This document shows positions 18,180-25,831 of a stretch of 64,000 nt of DNA, in pieces. Position 1 is the stretch's first letter, and each line of letters starts with the position of its first letter. The translations under genes and the position numbers were made by a program. The notes beneath the pieces are model-generated. The model worked only from the letters and a program-made list of their open reading frames with translations, was not told where the DNA came from and ran no database searches. Where the stretch lies: positions 5,593,203 through 5,657,202 of the forward strand of contig NZ_JAGINW010000001.1 in the NCBI RefSeq assembly GCF_017876405.1, read 5' to 3'. The stretch comes from Kibdelosporangium banguiense (GTDB lineage: Bacteria > Actinomycetota > Actinomycetes > Mycobacteriales > Pseudonocardiaceae).

Positions 18180-19329
18180 GTTCGGTGATGTCGATCGTGA
18201 CCGGGGCCGGAGCGGGCAGTGCCAGCCACAGCACGGCGAGAGCGATCATGAGCGCGATGAACGCGAACAACCCGCTTCGCCCTCTGGCCCACTTGGCGCG
18301 GAACCGGATCGGGTCTTCGACGAGGTACTTCGACAGCGCTGCCAAGGCGATCGACACGGCCCACTGGACCCAGACGCTGTGGGCGGAGAGCAGCACGAAA
18401 ACGGGCCAGTGCCACAAATACAGACTGTAGGAGATCAACCCGAACCACCGCAGTGGTTGCCAGGCAAGGACTCTGGTGAGCAGCGATCCTTCCGGTGCCT
18501 GCACGCAAAGCCCGATCAGCAAGGCGGAAGCCAGCGAGTGGCCGAAAAGCCCGCCGGTGAACAGCCACAACGAATTCACTCCATCGGCGAGGAACCATGC
18601 CGTGCCGATTCCAGCCGCCAGCAACGCCGCCACAGCACCTGTCCATCGGCCCGCGAGCATGGCACGCACTGGCTGGGTGGTGACTGCGGCGCCCAGCAAC
18701 AGCGAGAACGCTCGGGTGTCGGTGCCGGTGTAGACCCGGGTCGGATCCGCCGAGGTGACGAGCGCGATCATCAACACCAACGAGGCGACTGAGGCCAAGG
18801 CGGCGGTGAGAGCGACCCCGCGGTGCCCGGTGCGGCCGATGAGCAGCAGGAGCACCGGCCATACCAAGTAGAACTGTTCCTCGACCGCGATGCTCCACAG
18901 GTGCCCGAATACGCGGGCCGGTCCGAACTGGTCCCAGTAACTCGCCGACTCCGCGAGCAGATGCCAGTTGACCAGGTTCAGCTGCACCCACGGGCCGTCC
19001 GCGAGCGTCGTCCGCACCATGTCCGGCGGCCCTATCGCCCAGACCAGCACGGCGACACCGGCGAGCATGGCCGCCAACGCGGGCACCAGCCGGCGGATTC
19101 GTCTGCCCCAGAAGGCGACCAGCGATACCGTGCCGGTCGTGCCGATCTCACGCAGCAGCAAATCGGTGATGAGGTAACCCGACAAGGCGAAGAACAGGTC
19201 CACCCCGAGGAAACCACCGGGCAGGGAGCCGGTGTGAAACAGCAGCACCCCGAGGATCGCGACACCCCGCAACCCGTCCAAGGCGGGCAGATGCGTCCGG
19301 CGCGCGGTAGACAACTGAACGTGCGTCAT
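18172..19329 (-). CDS. Acyltransferase family 3 membrane protein
   Basis: 385 aa, about ten transmembrane helices. The N-terminus has the hallmarks of the OafA/YrhL family: LPALDGLRGVAILGVLLFH with the conserved His and Arg, then GGFLGVDLFFALSGYLIT, and GHLWSIAVEEQFYLVWPVLL with WSLxxEExFY-type residues. These proteins transfer acyl groups to surface glycans or secreted metabolites. ATG 19329 was chosen as the start of the conserved part; an in-frame ATG at 19371 is possible. It lacks the extracellular SGNH domain found fused in some members, though a separate SGNH lipoprotein lies at 14826. Confidence 0.88.
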   Translation of the reverse strand: MTHVQLSTARRTHLPALDGLRGVAILGVLLFHTGSLPGGFLGVDLFFALSGYLITDLLLREIGTTGTVSLVAFWGRRIRRLVPALAAMLAGVAVLVWAIGPPDMVRTTLADGPWVQLNLVNWHLLAESASYWDQFGPARVFGHLWSIAVEEQFYLVWPVLLLLIGRTGHRGVALTAALASVASLVLMIALVTSADPTRVYTGTDTRAFSLLLGAAVTTQPVRAMLAGRWTGAVAALLAAGIGTAWFLADGVNSLWLFTGGLFGHSLASALLIGLCVQAPEGSLLTRVLAWQPLRWFGLISYSLYLWHWPVFVLLSAHSVWVQWAVSIALAALSKYLVEDPIRFRAKWARGRSGLFAFIALMIALAVLWLALPAPAPVTIDITELT

Positions 19330-19398
19330 GGCGCCGACTGTGCTGGGCCCGTGTTGAGGTGCCTTCCCCATCGTGTCGCAGAATTGTCGTGGTCCTGG

Positions 19399-19425
19399 TG
19401 TCCCTTGCGTGGCTGCTCGTTCGTC
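19399..19425 (+). promoter_or_regulatory. ECF-type promoter, DGPF gene
   Basis: TGTCCC-N16-TCGTC, with 34 bases from the -10 element to ATG 19460. The same layout stands before the YceI gene at 20965-20991. Probably read by the adjacent ECF sigma factor; inference from the shared motif. Confidence 0.5.
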
Positions 19426-19459
19426 ATGTAGCCGAAAGCCACTTGTCCAGGAGGTTTGC

Positions 19460-19798
19460 ATGCAGTACGCCCTGATGATCTACACCGATCCCGGCTATCT
19501 GGACACGCTGCCCGACTCGGAACGCTCGGCGGCGCAGGTCGAGTATCGGGCGTTGGCCGACGATGACCGCTGCATCGGCAGTGCGCAGTTGCAGCCCGCC
19601 GAGACGGCCACCAGCGTGCGTGTGGTCGGCGGCCGGACGCTGATGACCGACGGCCCGTTCGCGGACACCAAGGAGGTGCTCGGCGGGTTGTACCTGATCG
19701 AGGCGGCCAATCTGGACGAGGCCATCGAACTGGCCGCACGTATCCCGGCCGCACGGCACGGCGGCACGGTCGAGGTCAGGCCGGTGGTCCAGCCCTGA
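19460..19798 (+). CDS. DGPF/YCII-domain protein paired with ECF sigma
   Basis: 112 aa. Begins MQYALMIYTDP and carries LMTDGPFADTKEVLGGLYLIEA, the DGPF motif of the YCII-related family. A strong ribosome site (CAGGAGG) precedes the ATG. DGPF genes sit beside ECF42-type sigma factors across actinobacteria; their biochemical role is not established. The stop TGA is immediately followed by the sigma factor coding region, so the two form one transcription unit with tight coupling. Confidence 0.88.
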   Translation: MQYALMIYTDPGYLDTLPDSERSAAQVEYRALADDDRCIGSAQLQPAETATSVRVVGGRTLMTDGPFADTKEVLGGLYLIEAANLDEAIELAARIPAARHGGTVEVRPVVQP

Positions 19799-20958
19799 CC
19801 GCGCTGGCGGAGGTCTTCCGGGACGAGTGGGGCCGGGTGCTGGCCTCGCTGGTCGGGTTCCTCGGCGACTTCGACAAGGCCGAGGAAGCCGCGCAGGAGG
19901 CGTTCACGATCGCGGCCGAGCGCTGGCCTGTGTCGGGCGAGCCGGCCAATCCGGGAGCCTGGCTCGTGACCACGGCCCGTAACCGGGCGATCGACCGGAT
20001 CCGCCGGGAACGCACCCTGGCCGAGAAGATCCACCTGCTGCCGGTGCCCGAGGCCACCATGGACGAGTTCGACGACACTGTCATCAAGGACGAACGGCTC
20101 GAGCTGATCTTCACCTGCTGCCATCCGGCGTTGCCGCTGGACGGCCAGGTGGCGCTCACGCTGCGGGCCCTCGGCGGCTTGCAGACCGCTGAGATCGCCA
20201 GGGCGTTCCTGGTCTCCGAGGAGACGATGAAACGCCGCCTGACCCGTGCCAAGACCAAGATCAAAGCGACCGGGATCCCGTTCGCGGTTCCCGCCGCCCA
20301 CCTGCTTCCCGAGCGTGTCGACGCCGTGCTGGCCGTCATCTACCTGATCTACAACGAGGGCTACGGCGGCCGGGTCGACCTCGGTGCCGAAGCCATCCGG
20401 CTGGGGCAGGTGCTCGCCGCGCTCATGCCGGACGAGCCGGAGGTACGCGGGCTGCTCGCGTTGATGATGATCCATCACGCCCGGCGGCGGGCCAGGTTCT
20501 CCGGCGAGGACCTCGTGCTGCTCGAAGACCAGGACCGTTCGTTGTGGGACACGCACCAGATCGAGGCCGGACAGGCGGTGCTTGACAAGGCGATCGCGCT
20601 GGGCGGTCGCGGCGCCTACGTCCTGCAGGCCGCGATCGCGTCCCTGCAGACATCCGAGGAGATCGACTGGCCGCAGGTCGCCGAGCTGTACCGGCGGCTG
20701 GTCGAACTCACCGGCTCGGCGGTGGTCGAGCTCAACCGCGCCGTCGCGCTCGCCCAGGCCGGCGACCCCGATGCGGGGCTGCAGGCCATCGACCGTCTCG
20801 ACCTGGACGGCTACCTCTACTTCCACTCAGCGCGCGGCGAGCTGCTGCGACGTCTCGGCCGCGATGACGAGGCCCGAGCGGCGTACAGCCGGGCGCTCGA
20901 CCTGGCCACATCGACCCCCGAGCAACGGTTCCTCACACAGCGACTCGAAGAATTCTGA
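19795..20958 (+). CDS. ECF sigma factor with C-terminal TPR-like extension (ECF42 type)
   Basis: About 387 aa. Sigma-70 region 2 (FLGDFDKAEEAAQEAF to TTARNRAIDRIRRE) and region 4 (LGGLQTAEIARAFLVSEETMKRRLTRAK) are followed by the long helical extension that marks this group (IYLIYNEGYGG, LMMIHHARRRARF). The conserved N-terminal residues TALAEVFRDEWGRVLASL lie upstream of the first GTG (19837), and no ATG/GTG/TTG precedes them in frame. CTG 19795, overlapping the DGPF stop, is the best candidate. If CTG is not used, the protein begins at 19837 and loses helix 1 of region 2. The extension is known to be needed for activity in this group. Confidence 0.85.
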   Translation: MTALAEVFRDEWGRVLASLVGFLGDFDKAEEAAQEAFTIAAERWPVSGEPANPGAWLVTTARNRAIDRIRRERTLAEKIHLLPVPEATMDEFDDTVIKDERLELIFTCCHPALPLDGQVALTLRALGGLQTAEIARAFLVSEETMKRRLTRAKTKIKATGIPFAVPAAHLLPERVDAVLAVIYLIYNEGYGGRVDLGAEAIRLGQVLAALMPDEPEVRGLLALMMIHHARRRARFSGEDLVLLEDQDRSLWDTHQIEAGQAVLDKAIALGGRGAYVLQAAIASLQTSEEIDWPQVAELYRRLVELTGSAVVELNRAVALAQAGDPDAGLQAIDRLDLDGYLYFHSARGELLRRLGRDDEARAAYSRALDLATSTPEQRFLTQRLEEF

Positions 20959-20964
20959 TCGGCT

Positions 20965-20991
20965 CGTCCCCACGGCGGGCGTTTGTTCGTC
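20965..20991 (+). promoter_or_regulatory. ECF-type promoter, yceI
   Basis: CGTCCC-N16-TCGTC, matching the motif before the DGPF gene. The -10 element ends only 8 bases before ATG 21000, so the transcript is expected to be leaderless. Confidence 0.5.
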
Positions 20992-20999
20992 GCCTGGAT

Positions 21000-21560
21000 A
21001 TGACCATGAATTCAGCACTCGCGATCCCTGGCTACCTGACCGGCACCTGGACGGCCGAACTGGACAACTCCGAGGTCGCCTTCACCGTCCGGCACCTCAT
21101 GATCAGCAAGGTGCGTGGCCGCTTCACCAAGTTCGACGTCACGATCGTCACGGGCGAGGACCCGCTGTCCTCGTCGGTCACCGCGTCGATCGACCTGGCG
21201 TCCATCGAGACCGGCAACGAGCGGCGCAACGCCCACCTGCGTTCCGCTGACTACTTCGAGGTCGAGAAGTACCCGACGATGACCTACCGCTCCACCGGCG
21301 TGCGCCAGGCCGACGAGGGCTGGGTCGTCGACGGTGACCTGACGCTGCACGGCGTCACCCGCTACGTCCCGCTGGCCATTGAGCTCAACGGGTTCGGCCC
21401 GGACCCGTTCGGCGGCGTGCGGGCCGGATTCTCCGCGACCGCGCAGGTCAGCCGCGGCGACTTCGGCATCGACCTGGCCACCCCGATGGACACAGGCGGT
21501 GTCGCGGTCGGCGACAGGATCGCGATCAGCCTCGAGATCCAGGCCGTCCTACGGAACTGA
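21000..21560 (+). CDS. YceI-family protein
   Basis: 186 aa. Starts MTMNSALAIPGYLTGTWTAE and shows the family signature: DNSEVAFTVRHLMISKVRGRF, IETGNERRNAHLRSADYFEVEKYPTMTY and DLTLHGVTR. YceI proteins are lipocalin-like barrels that bind polyisoprenoid or related lipids. No signal peptide is visible, so it is probably cytoplasmic. A promoter-like motif shared with the neighbouring sigma-factor operon suggests it belongs to that regulon. No ribosome site is seen, which fits leaderless translation. Confidence 0.88.
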   Translation: MTMNSALAIPGYLTGTWTAELDNSEVAFTVRHLMISKVRGRFTKFDVTIVTGEDPLSSSVTASIDLASIETGNERRNAHLRSADYFEVEKYPTMTYRSTGVRQADEGWVVDGDLTLHGVTRYVPLAIELNGFGPDPFGGVRAGFSATAQVSRGDFGIDLATPMDTGGVAVGDRIAISLEIQAVLRN

Positions 21561-21768
21561 GTTCCGGGGGATTTTCCGGGCCGTTGCCGCATCTGTTCGT
21601 CACAGCCTTTGGCGGACGGGTCGAACACGAGGCGGCTACTCACCCAGGCTCCAGTGGGAGGACGCGGAGCACGTCTGTCCCAGGCGGATCGGGTGGCTGC
21701 CGTGCAGCGCATCCTGCGATGGCGCATAACGGTGCTGGTGCCCGCGTCTGGTTGGCCGGAAGTCTCCG

Positions 21769-23361
21769 TCACGCTACCCTGTCCACGCTCGCGACCTGGG
21801 GAAACCCGAGTGAACGGCGGACAGCCGCGGCGATGGCCTGCGGGGCCGGGCTGAGGAGGACCGCGGCGACGTAGCCGTCCGGTCGGATCAGCCACACCTC
21901 GCCGTCCTTGGCGCCGAGGACGGCCGGGTCGAGATCGATGTCGGCGAGGCTGATCACGCGTTGCGGTGCCTCAGTGATCTCTTCGACCGCCGTGGCGACA
22001 GCGGCCCTGTCGACGCTTTCCGTTGTGAGGATGAGCAAACCGTCACGGACCAGTTCGCGTAGCCTGCCTGCGGGGGATATGCGGGCGTCCGGGATGAGGA
22101 TTCCTGGTCCTGGTGAGGGCGTCTGGCCGCGCGGTGGCCTCCCGGCGAAGGGACGGACCGGATCGGGGGTGGTGAGGGGCGAACCGGGGTACCAGAACGG
22201 TTCGGCGAACCGGCCTGAGTCTATTTTGGACTGAAGTTCCGGCTCGGTGGCCGCGGCTTCGAGCATGCGACGGCGGCTGCGCCATTGCGTTTCGTCCTGG
22301 GGGACGAGGAAACGCATGGTGGTGCCGGTGACGTCGATGTTCTCCAGTGCGGCGGCGTGCCGTTCGTCGTGGTAGCTGTCGAGCAGGGTCTCCGGTGCCC
22401 AGCCGTGCAGGACGAAGGCGATCTTCCAAGCGGCGTTCTCGGCATCGGAGGCCCCGGAGTTCAGGCCCCGTGCGCCGAAGGGGGAGACCAGGTGCGCGCA
22501 GTCGCCCGCGAGCAGGACCCGGCCGGCGCGCATCCGGTCGGCGCAGCGGGAATGGAACCGGTACACCGACTTCCACACGATCTCGTACGGCCGGTCGCCG
22601 ATGATCTGCCGGATCCGCGCGTCCAGCCGCCCGGCTGCCTGTTCGGCGTCGAGGTCGAAGTCGTCGGGCACCTGCCAGTCGATGCGGTACGTCGAATCCG
22701 GGCACGGGTGGATGAGGACCTGGCGGTCGGGGTTCCAGGCCGGGTCGAAGTAGAACCGGCGCTCGGTCTCCCAGCCCGGCAGGTCCGCCTTGATGTCGCA
22801 GATCAGGAACCGGTCATCGAAGCTCTGCCCGTCGAATGTGACACCGAGCAGGCTCCGGATTGCCTCACTGCGTGAGCCTGTGCACGCGATGGCGTACGCC
22901 GCACGCACAGTACCGGTGGTGCACGTGAGCGTCACCCCGGTGGAATCCTGTTCGATGTCAACGACTTCGTGGTTCCATCGCACGTCGATCAAGGGCTGGG
23001 CGGCGATGCACTCGTCGAGGATCGCCTCGGTACGGCCCTGGGAGAGGTTCACGAACGGCGGCAGGGGCGAACGTCCAGTGTCCATGAAGGACCAGGCGAA
23101 CAGCTCATGGTCGCGGTGGAAGGTGCGGGACGTGGTCCAGGTCAGCCCTTCGTGCGCGATCCGGCCCGCGCCGACCGACATCCAGATGTCCAGGACATCC
23201 CGCTGCTGGCAGATCGCCTTCGAGCCCACCGCGTCCCGGCGGGGTCGCTGGTCGAGCAGCAGCACCCGGATGCCCCACCGGGCAAGCAACAGCGCCGCCG
23301 TTTGCCCGACGGGGCCGTTGCCGATGACCGCGACCGGTGTCGCGTCGTACGACGAGGGCAT
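21769..23361 (-). CDS. FAD-dependent aromatic hydroxylase
   Basis: 530 aa. ATG 23361 gives MPSSYDATPVAVIGNGPVGQ, an FAD Rossmann loop (GxGxxG-like). LLAGDCAHLVSPFGARGLNSG is the second flavin motif of the PheA/TfdB (UbiH/PHBH) hydroxylase family, and the C-terminal thioredoxin-like part ends with EVWLIRPDGYVAAVLL. These enzymes hydroxylate aromatic rings with NAD(P)H and O2. The gene lies one base after the stop of the MBL hydrolase gene, forming an operon, with a divergent LysR regulator beyond. The substrate is unknown; a phenolic or polyketide-type compound is likely. Confidence 0.88.
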   Translation of the reverse strand: MPSSYDATPVAVIGNGPVGQTAALLLARWGIRVLLLDQRPRRDAVGSKAICQQRDVLDIWMSVGAGRIAHEGLTWTTSRTFHRDHELFAWSFMDTGRSPLPPFVNLSQGRTEAILDECIAAQPLIDVRWNHEVVDIEQDSTGVTLTCTTGTVRAAYAIACTGSRSEAIRSLLGVTFDGQSFDDRFLICDIKADLPGWETERRFYFDPAWNPDRQVLIHPCPDSTYRIDWQVPDDFDLDAEQAAGRLDARIRQIIGDRPYEIVWKSVYRFHSRCADRMRAGRVLLAGDCAHLVSPFGARGLNSGASDAENAAWKIAFVLHGWAPETLLDSYHDERHAAALENIDVTGTTMRFLVPQDETQWRSRRRMLEAAATEPELQSKIDSGRFAEPFWYPGSPLTTPDPVRPFAGRPPRGQTPSPGPGILIPDARISPAGRLRELVRDGLLILTTESVDRAAVATAVEEITEAPQRVISLADIDLDPAVLGAKDGEVWLIRPDGYVAAVLLSPAPQAIAAAVRRSLGFPQVASVDRVA

Positions 23362-23362
23362 C

Positions 23363-24328
23363 TCACGCCCCTTGCAGCTGGTTCCAGACCTCGCGGTCGC
23401 GGTCGGCGGTCCAGATCCGTGGCCAGTCGATGCCGTCGAACTCGTCCCACAGGCGCTGCACGTCGAACGGCAGGCAGTGCTCGAAGATCGGCCAGCGGCC
23501 GTACTGGGGCGCGAGCGCCTCGTGGGTGGCGTGGAACGCCTCTTTGAGGGTTCCGCCCCGGGCATGCACCGCGCCGACCTTGTCGAGCATGACCTTCAGG
23601 AAGTTCCGAGTCTGTTCGATCGCGGCGTCCACCGCGTCCCGGCCACGCGGAACGACGCCACGCCCGCCGACAAGGACTTCCGCCTCGAACGCTTTCACCC
23701 GATCGAGCGTCCCGGTTGACCAATCTGTGTGAAACGCGTCCCCGGTGTAGGGCGCGGCCTGCGCCTCCACGAGGTCGCCCGCGAACAGCACACGCTGACG
23801 CGGCAGCCACGCGACGATGTCACCCGCGGTGTGGCCACGCCCGCAGTACTGCAGGACCAACTCACCACGGTCACCGCCGAGATCGATGGCCAGCCGGTCG
23901 GAGAAGGTGACGTCCGGCCACGTCAGGCCAGGAATCGACTGGGGCTCCTTGAACAGCCGGGGCATCCGACCGTACTCGCTGTCCCAGTCCTGCTTGCCCC
24001 GTTCGGCGATCAGTTTCCGGGTGTTCTCATGCGTGATGATCACGTCGGCGTCGAACGCGGACGCACCGAGCACGCGCACCGCGTGGTAGTGGCTGAGCAC
24101 CAGGTAGCGGACTGGCTTTCCGGTGTGCTCACGCAGCCTGTCCAGCCATTCCCGCGCCGCGACCGGGGTCGCCCTGGCCTCGAACGCGACCAGGAAGTCC
24201 TCTCCCTCGATCGCCCCGACGTTCGGGTCGCCCTCCGCGGTGAGCGCGTAGACGCCGTCGGCGAGGATCTCGAGCGTTTCGGTCTTCTCGGCCAGATCGG
24301 CCGAGGACGCGAACGGTTTGGCCGCCAT
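23363..24328 (-). CDS. MBL-fold metallo-hydrolase
   Basis: 321 aa. ATG 24328 is preceded by GGAGGTGGGC. The metal motif region reads LVLSHYHAVRVLGAS: HxH is kept, but the usual following D-H pair is replaced by VR. Later motifs GRGHTAGDIVAWLP and LFAGDLVEAQ are intact. The lost Asp/His suggests a single-metal or altered centre. It is first gene of the operon with the FAD hydroxylase, so it probably hydrolyses a ring-cleavage or conjugated intermediate of the same pathway. Start and promoter are shared with the divergent LysR gene. Confidence 0.82.
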   Translation of the reverse strand: MAAKPFASSADLAEKTETLEILADGVYALTAEGDPNVGAIEGEDFLVAFEARATPVAAREWLDRLREHTGKPVRYLVLSHYHAVRVLGASAFDADVIITHENTRKLIAERGKQDWDSEYGRMPRLFKEPQSIPGLTWPDVTFSDRLAIDLGGDRGELVLQYCGRGHTAGDIVAWLPRQRVLFAGDLVEAQAAPYTGDAFHTDWSTGTLDRVKAFEAEVLVGGRGVVPRGRDAVDAAIEQTRNFLKVMLDKVGAVHARGGTLKEAFHATHEALAPQYGRWPIFEHCLPFDVQRLWDEFDGIDWPRIWTADRDREVWNQLQGA

Positions 24329-24404
24329 GCCCACCTCCAGATTGCCCTGCACACACCGTGACACCACCGCATTCATTGGTAAAGTACAAGAAATCTCTGA
24401 ACGA

Positions 24405-24421
24405 CATAGGAAAAGCCTATG
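24405..24421. promoter_or_regulatory. LysR box overlapping lysR start codon
   Basis: CATAGG-AAAAG-CCTATG, a perfect inverted repeat that contains the LysR T-N11-A pattern. The last three bases are the ATG of the LysR gene and the AGGAAA inside it is its ribosome site, so binding could block its own expression. Confidence 0.6.
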
Positions 24422-25312
24422 AGTCGGTTTTCCCTGCGGCAGCTGCAGTACTTCGTGGTGATCGCCGAGAGCGGCACGCTCAGCAACGCCGCGAGCCGTC
24501 TCCACGTCTCCCAGCCGACGCTCTCCCAGGCGCTGACCGAGCTGGAGAACGCACTCGGAGTGCAACTGTGCGTGCGCCGCAAGGCCCACGGCATCACGCT
24601 GACGCCATCCGGCAGCCAGGTGCTGCACCACGCCCGGCAGCTGTTGCGTCAGGCGGAGGACCTGCAAAGCGCCGCTGCGGGCGCGGGCCCACTCACCGGC
24701 GTGCTCTCGGTCGGCTGTTACGTCACCTTCGCGCCGACCGTTCTGCCGCCGCTCCTGCAGGGTTTCTCAGCCGACCACCCCGGACTCACCATCGACTTCA
24801 CCGAGGACACCCAGGACGTCCTCCAACGACGACTGCTCAGCGGCGAACTGGACATCGCGCTGCTGTACGACATGGAAGTGTCGCCGGAACTGGCCCGGAC
24901 CACGCTGTACACGATCCGGCCGCACATCCTGCTCCCCGCCGATCACCCCATGGCCGCCCAGCCGACGGTCTCGCTCGAAGAACTCACGCCCGAACCCATG
25001 GTGCTGCTGAGCGCGCCACCCAGCTCACACGACACTCTCGCGATCTACCAACGCCTCAATCTGGTGCCCCGGGTGACGTACCGGCCGACCACCTACGAGC
25101 TGACGCGGGCCCTTGTCGGTCGCGGAATGGGTTACGCACTGCTGGTGCAGCGCCCAGCCAACGACCGGACATACGAGGGATATCCGGTCGTGATCAAGGA
25201 AATCGCCGAGCCGGTGCCTGATGCCAGAGTGGTGATCGCCTGGCCGCGCACCATGCGGCTGAACCGGCGTGCGGACGAGTTCGTCCGCTACTGCACGCGG
25301 ATGCTCGGCTGA
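24419..25312 (+). CDS. LysR-family transcriptional regulator
   Basis: 297 aa. N-terminal winged helix: FSLRQLQYFVVIAESGTLSNAASRLHVSQPTLSQALTELE (shown in parts here: FSLRQLQYF and SQPTLSQALTELE). A C-terminal co-inducer-binding domain follows from about residue 90 (GVLSVGCYVTFAP, LPADHPMA). Divergent from the MBL/hydroxylase operon, which it probably controls in response to an aromatic substrate. An inverted repeat with the LysR spacing covers its own start codon. Full length for the family. Confidence 0.92.
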   Translation: MSRFSLRQLQYFVVIAESGTLSNAASRLHVSQPTLSQALTELENALGVQLCVRRKAHGITLTPSGSQVLHHARQLLRQAEDLQSAAAGAGPLTGVLSVGCYVTFAPTVLPPLLQGFSADHPGLTIDFTEDTQDVLQRRLLSGELDIALLYDMEVSPELARTTLYTIRPHILLPADHPMAAQPTVSLEELTPEPMVLLSAPPSSHDTLAIYQRLNLVPRVTYRPTTYELTRALVGRGMGYALLVQRPANDRTYEGYPVVIKEIAEPVPDARVVIAWPRTMRLNRRADEFVRYCTRMLG

Positions 25313-25369
25313 GCTTCAGTTTCGCTCGCCGGAGGGGAGCGTTCCAACCGATCGCATAGGCTGCGCGCC

Positions 25370-25825
25370 ATGTCTGGGGATTCGATCGCACGTGCGGTGC
25401 TGGATGCGAACTCGTTCATGACGTTGGCCACCGCGGATGAGGCCGGTGTGCCGTGGGCCTCGCCGGTGTGGTTCGCGACTGAGGACTATCGCCACCTGTA
25501 CTGGGTTTCCGCAACGGACGCACGCCACTCGAGGAATCTGGAAGTACGCCCGGAACTGGCGATCGTTGTGTACGACTCCACCGTCCGGCCGCTTACCGGG
25601 CAGGCCGTCTACATGGTGGCCACTGCCAGGCAATTGCCGGACGATGAGCTGGAACCGGGGTTGGGTGTGTTCTCCCGGGCGTCGGTGCGCGGCGGCCTCA
25701 AGGAATTCGGCACCGCCAACGTCACTGGGGACGCCCGCCTACGCCTGTACCGCGCAACCGTTACCGAGCACTACATTCTCGATCCTGACAGTCCGATCGA
25801 CGTCAGGATCGCGGTCTCCCCGTAG
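25370..25825 (+). CDS. Pyridoxamine 5'-phosphate oxidase-like flavin-fold protein
   Basis: 151 aa. Split beta-barrel with FMTLATADEAGVPWASPVWF, YWVSATDARHSRNLEVRPELAIVVYD and GDARLRLYRATV, matching small PNPOx-related proteins that bind FMN, F420 or heme. The missing C-terminal PLP-site residues make a true PdxH unlikely. It stands alone after lysR and converges closely (6 bases) on the LAL regulator gene. Substrate unknown. Confidence 0.82.
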   Translation: MSGDSIARAVLDANSFMTLATADEAGVPWASPVWFATEDYRHLYWVSATDARHSRNLEVRPELAIVVYDSTVRPLTGQAVYMVATARQLPDDELEPGLGVFSRASVRGGLKEFGTANVTGDARLRLYRATVTEHYILDPDSPIDVRIAVSP

Positions 25826-25831
25826 TGACGA

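Noticed and set aside
21599..21625. CGTCACA near 21599, a possible fifth ECF41-type site
   Set aside because: The downstream GTC is two bases off the 16-base spacing and no gene follows on that strand.
23362..23565. Upstream extension of the FAD hydroxylase to 23565
   Set aside because: That stretch is the shadow of the MBL hydrolase; ATG 23361 begins the FAD motif.
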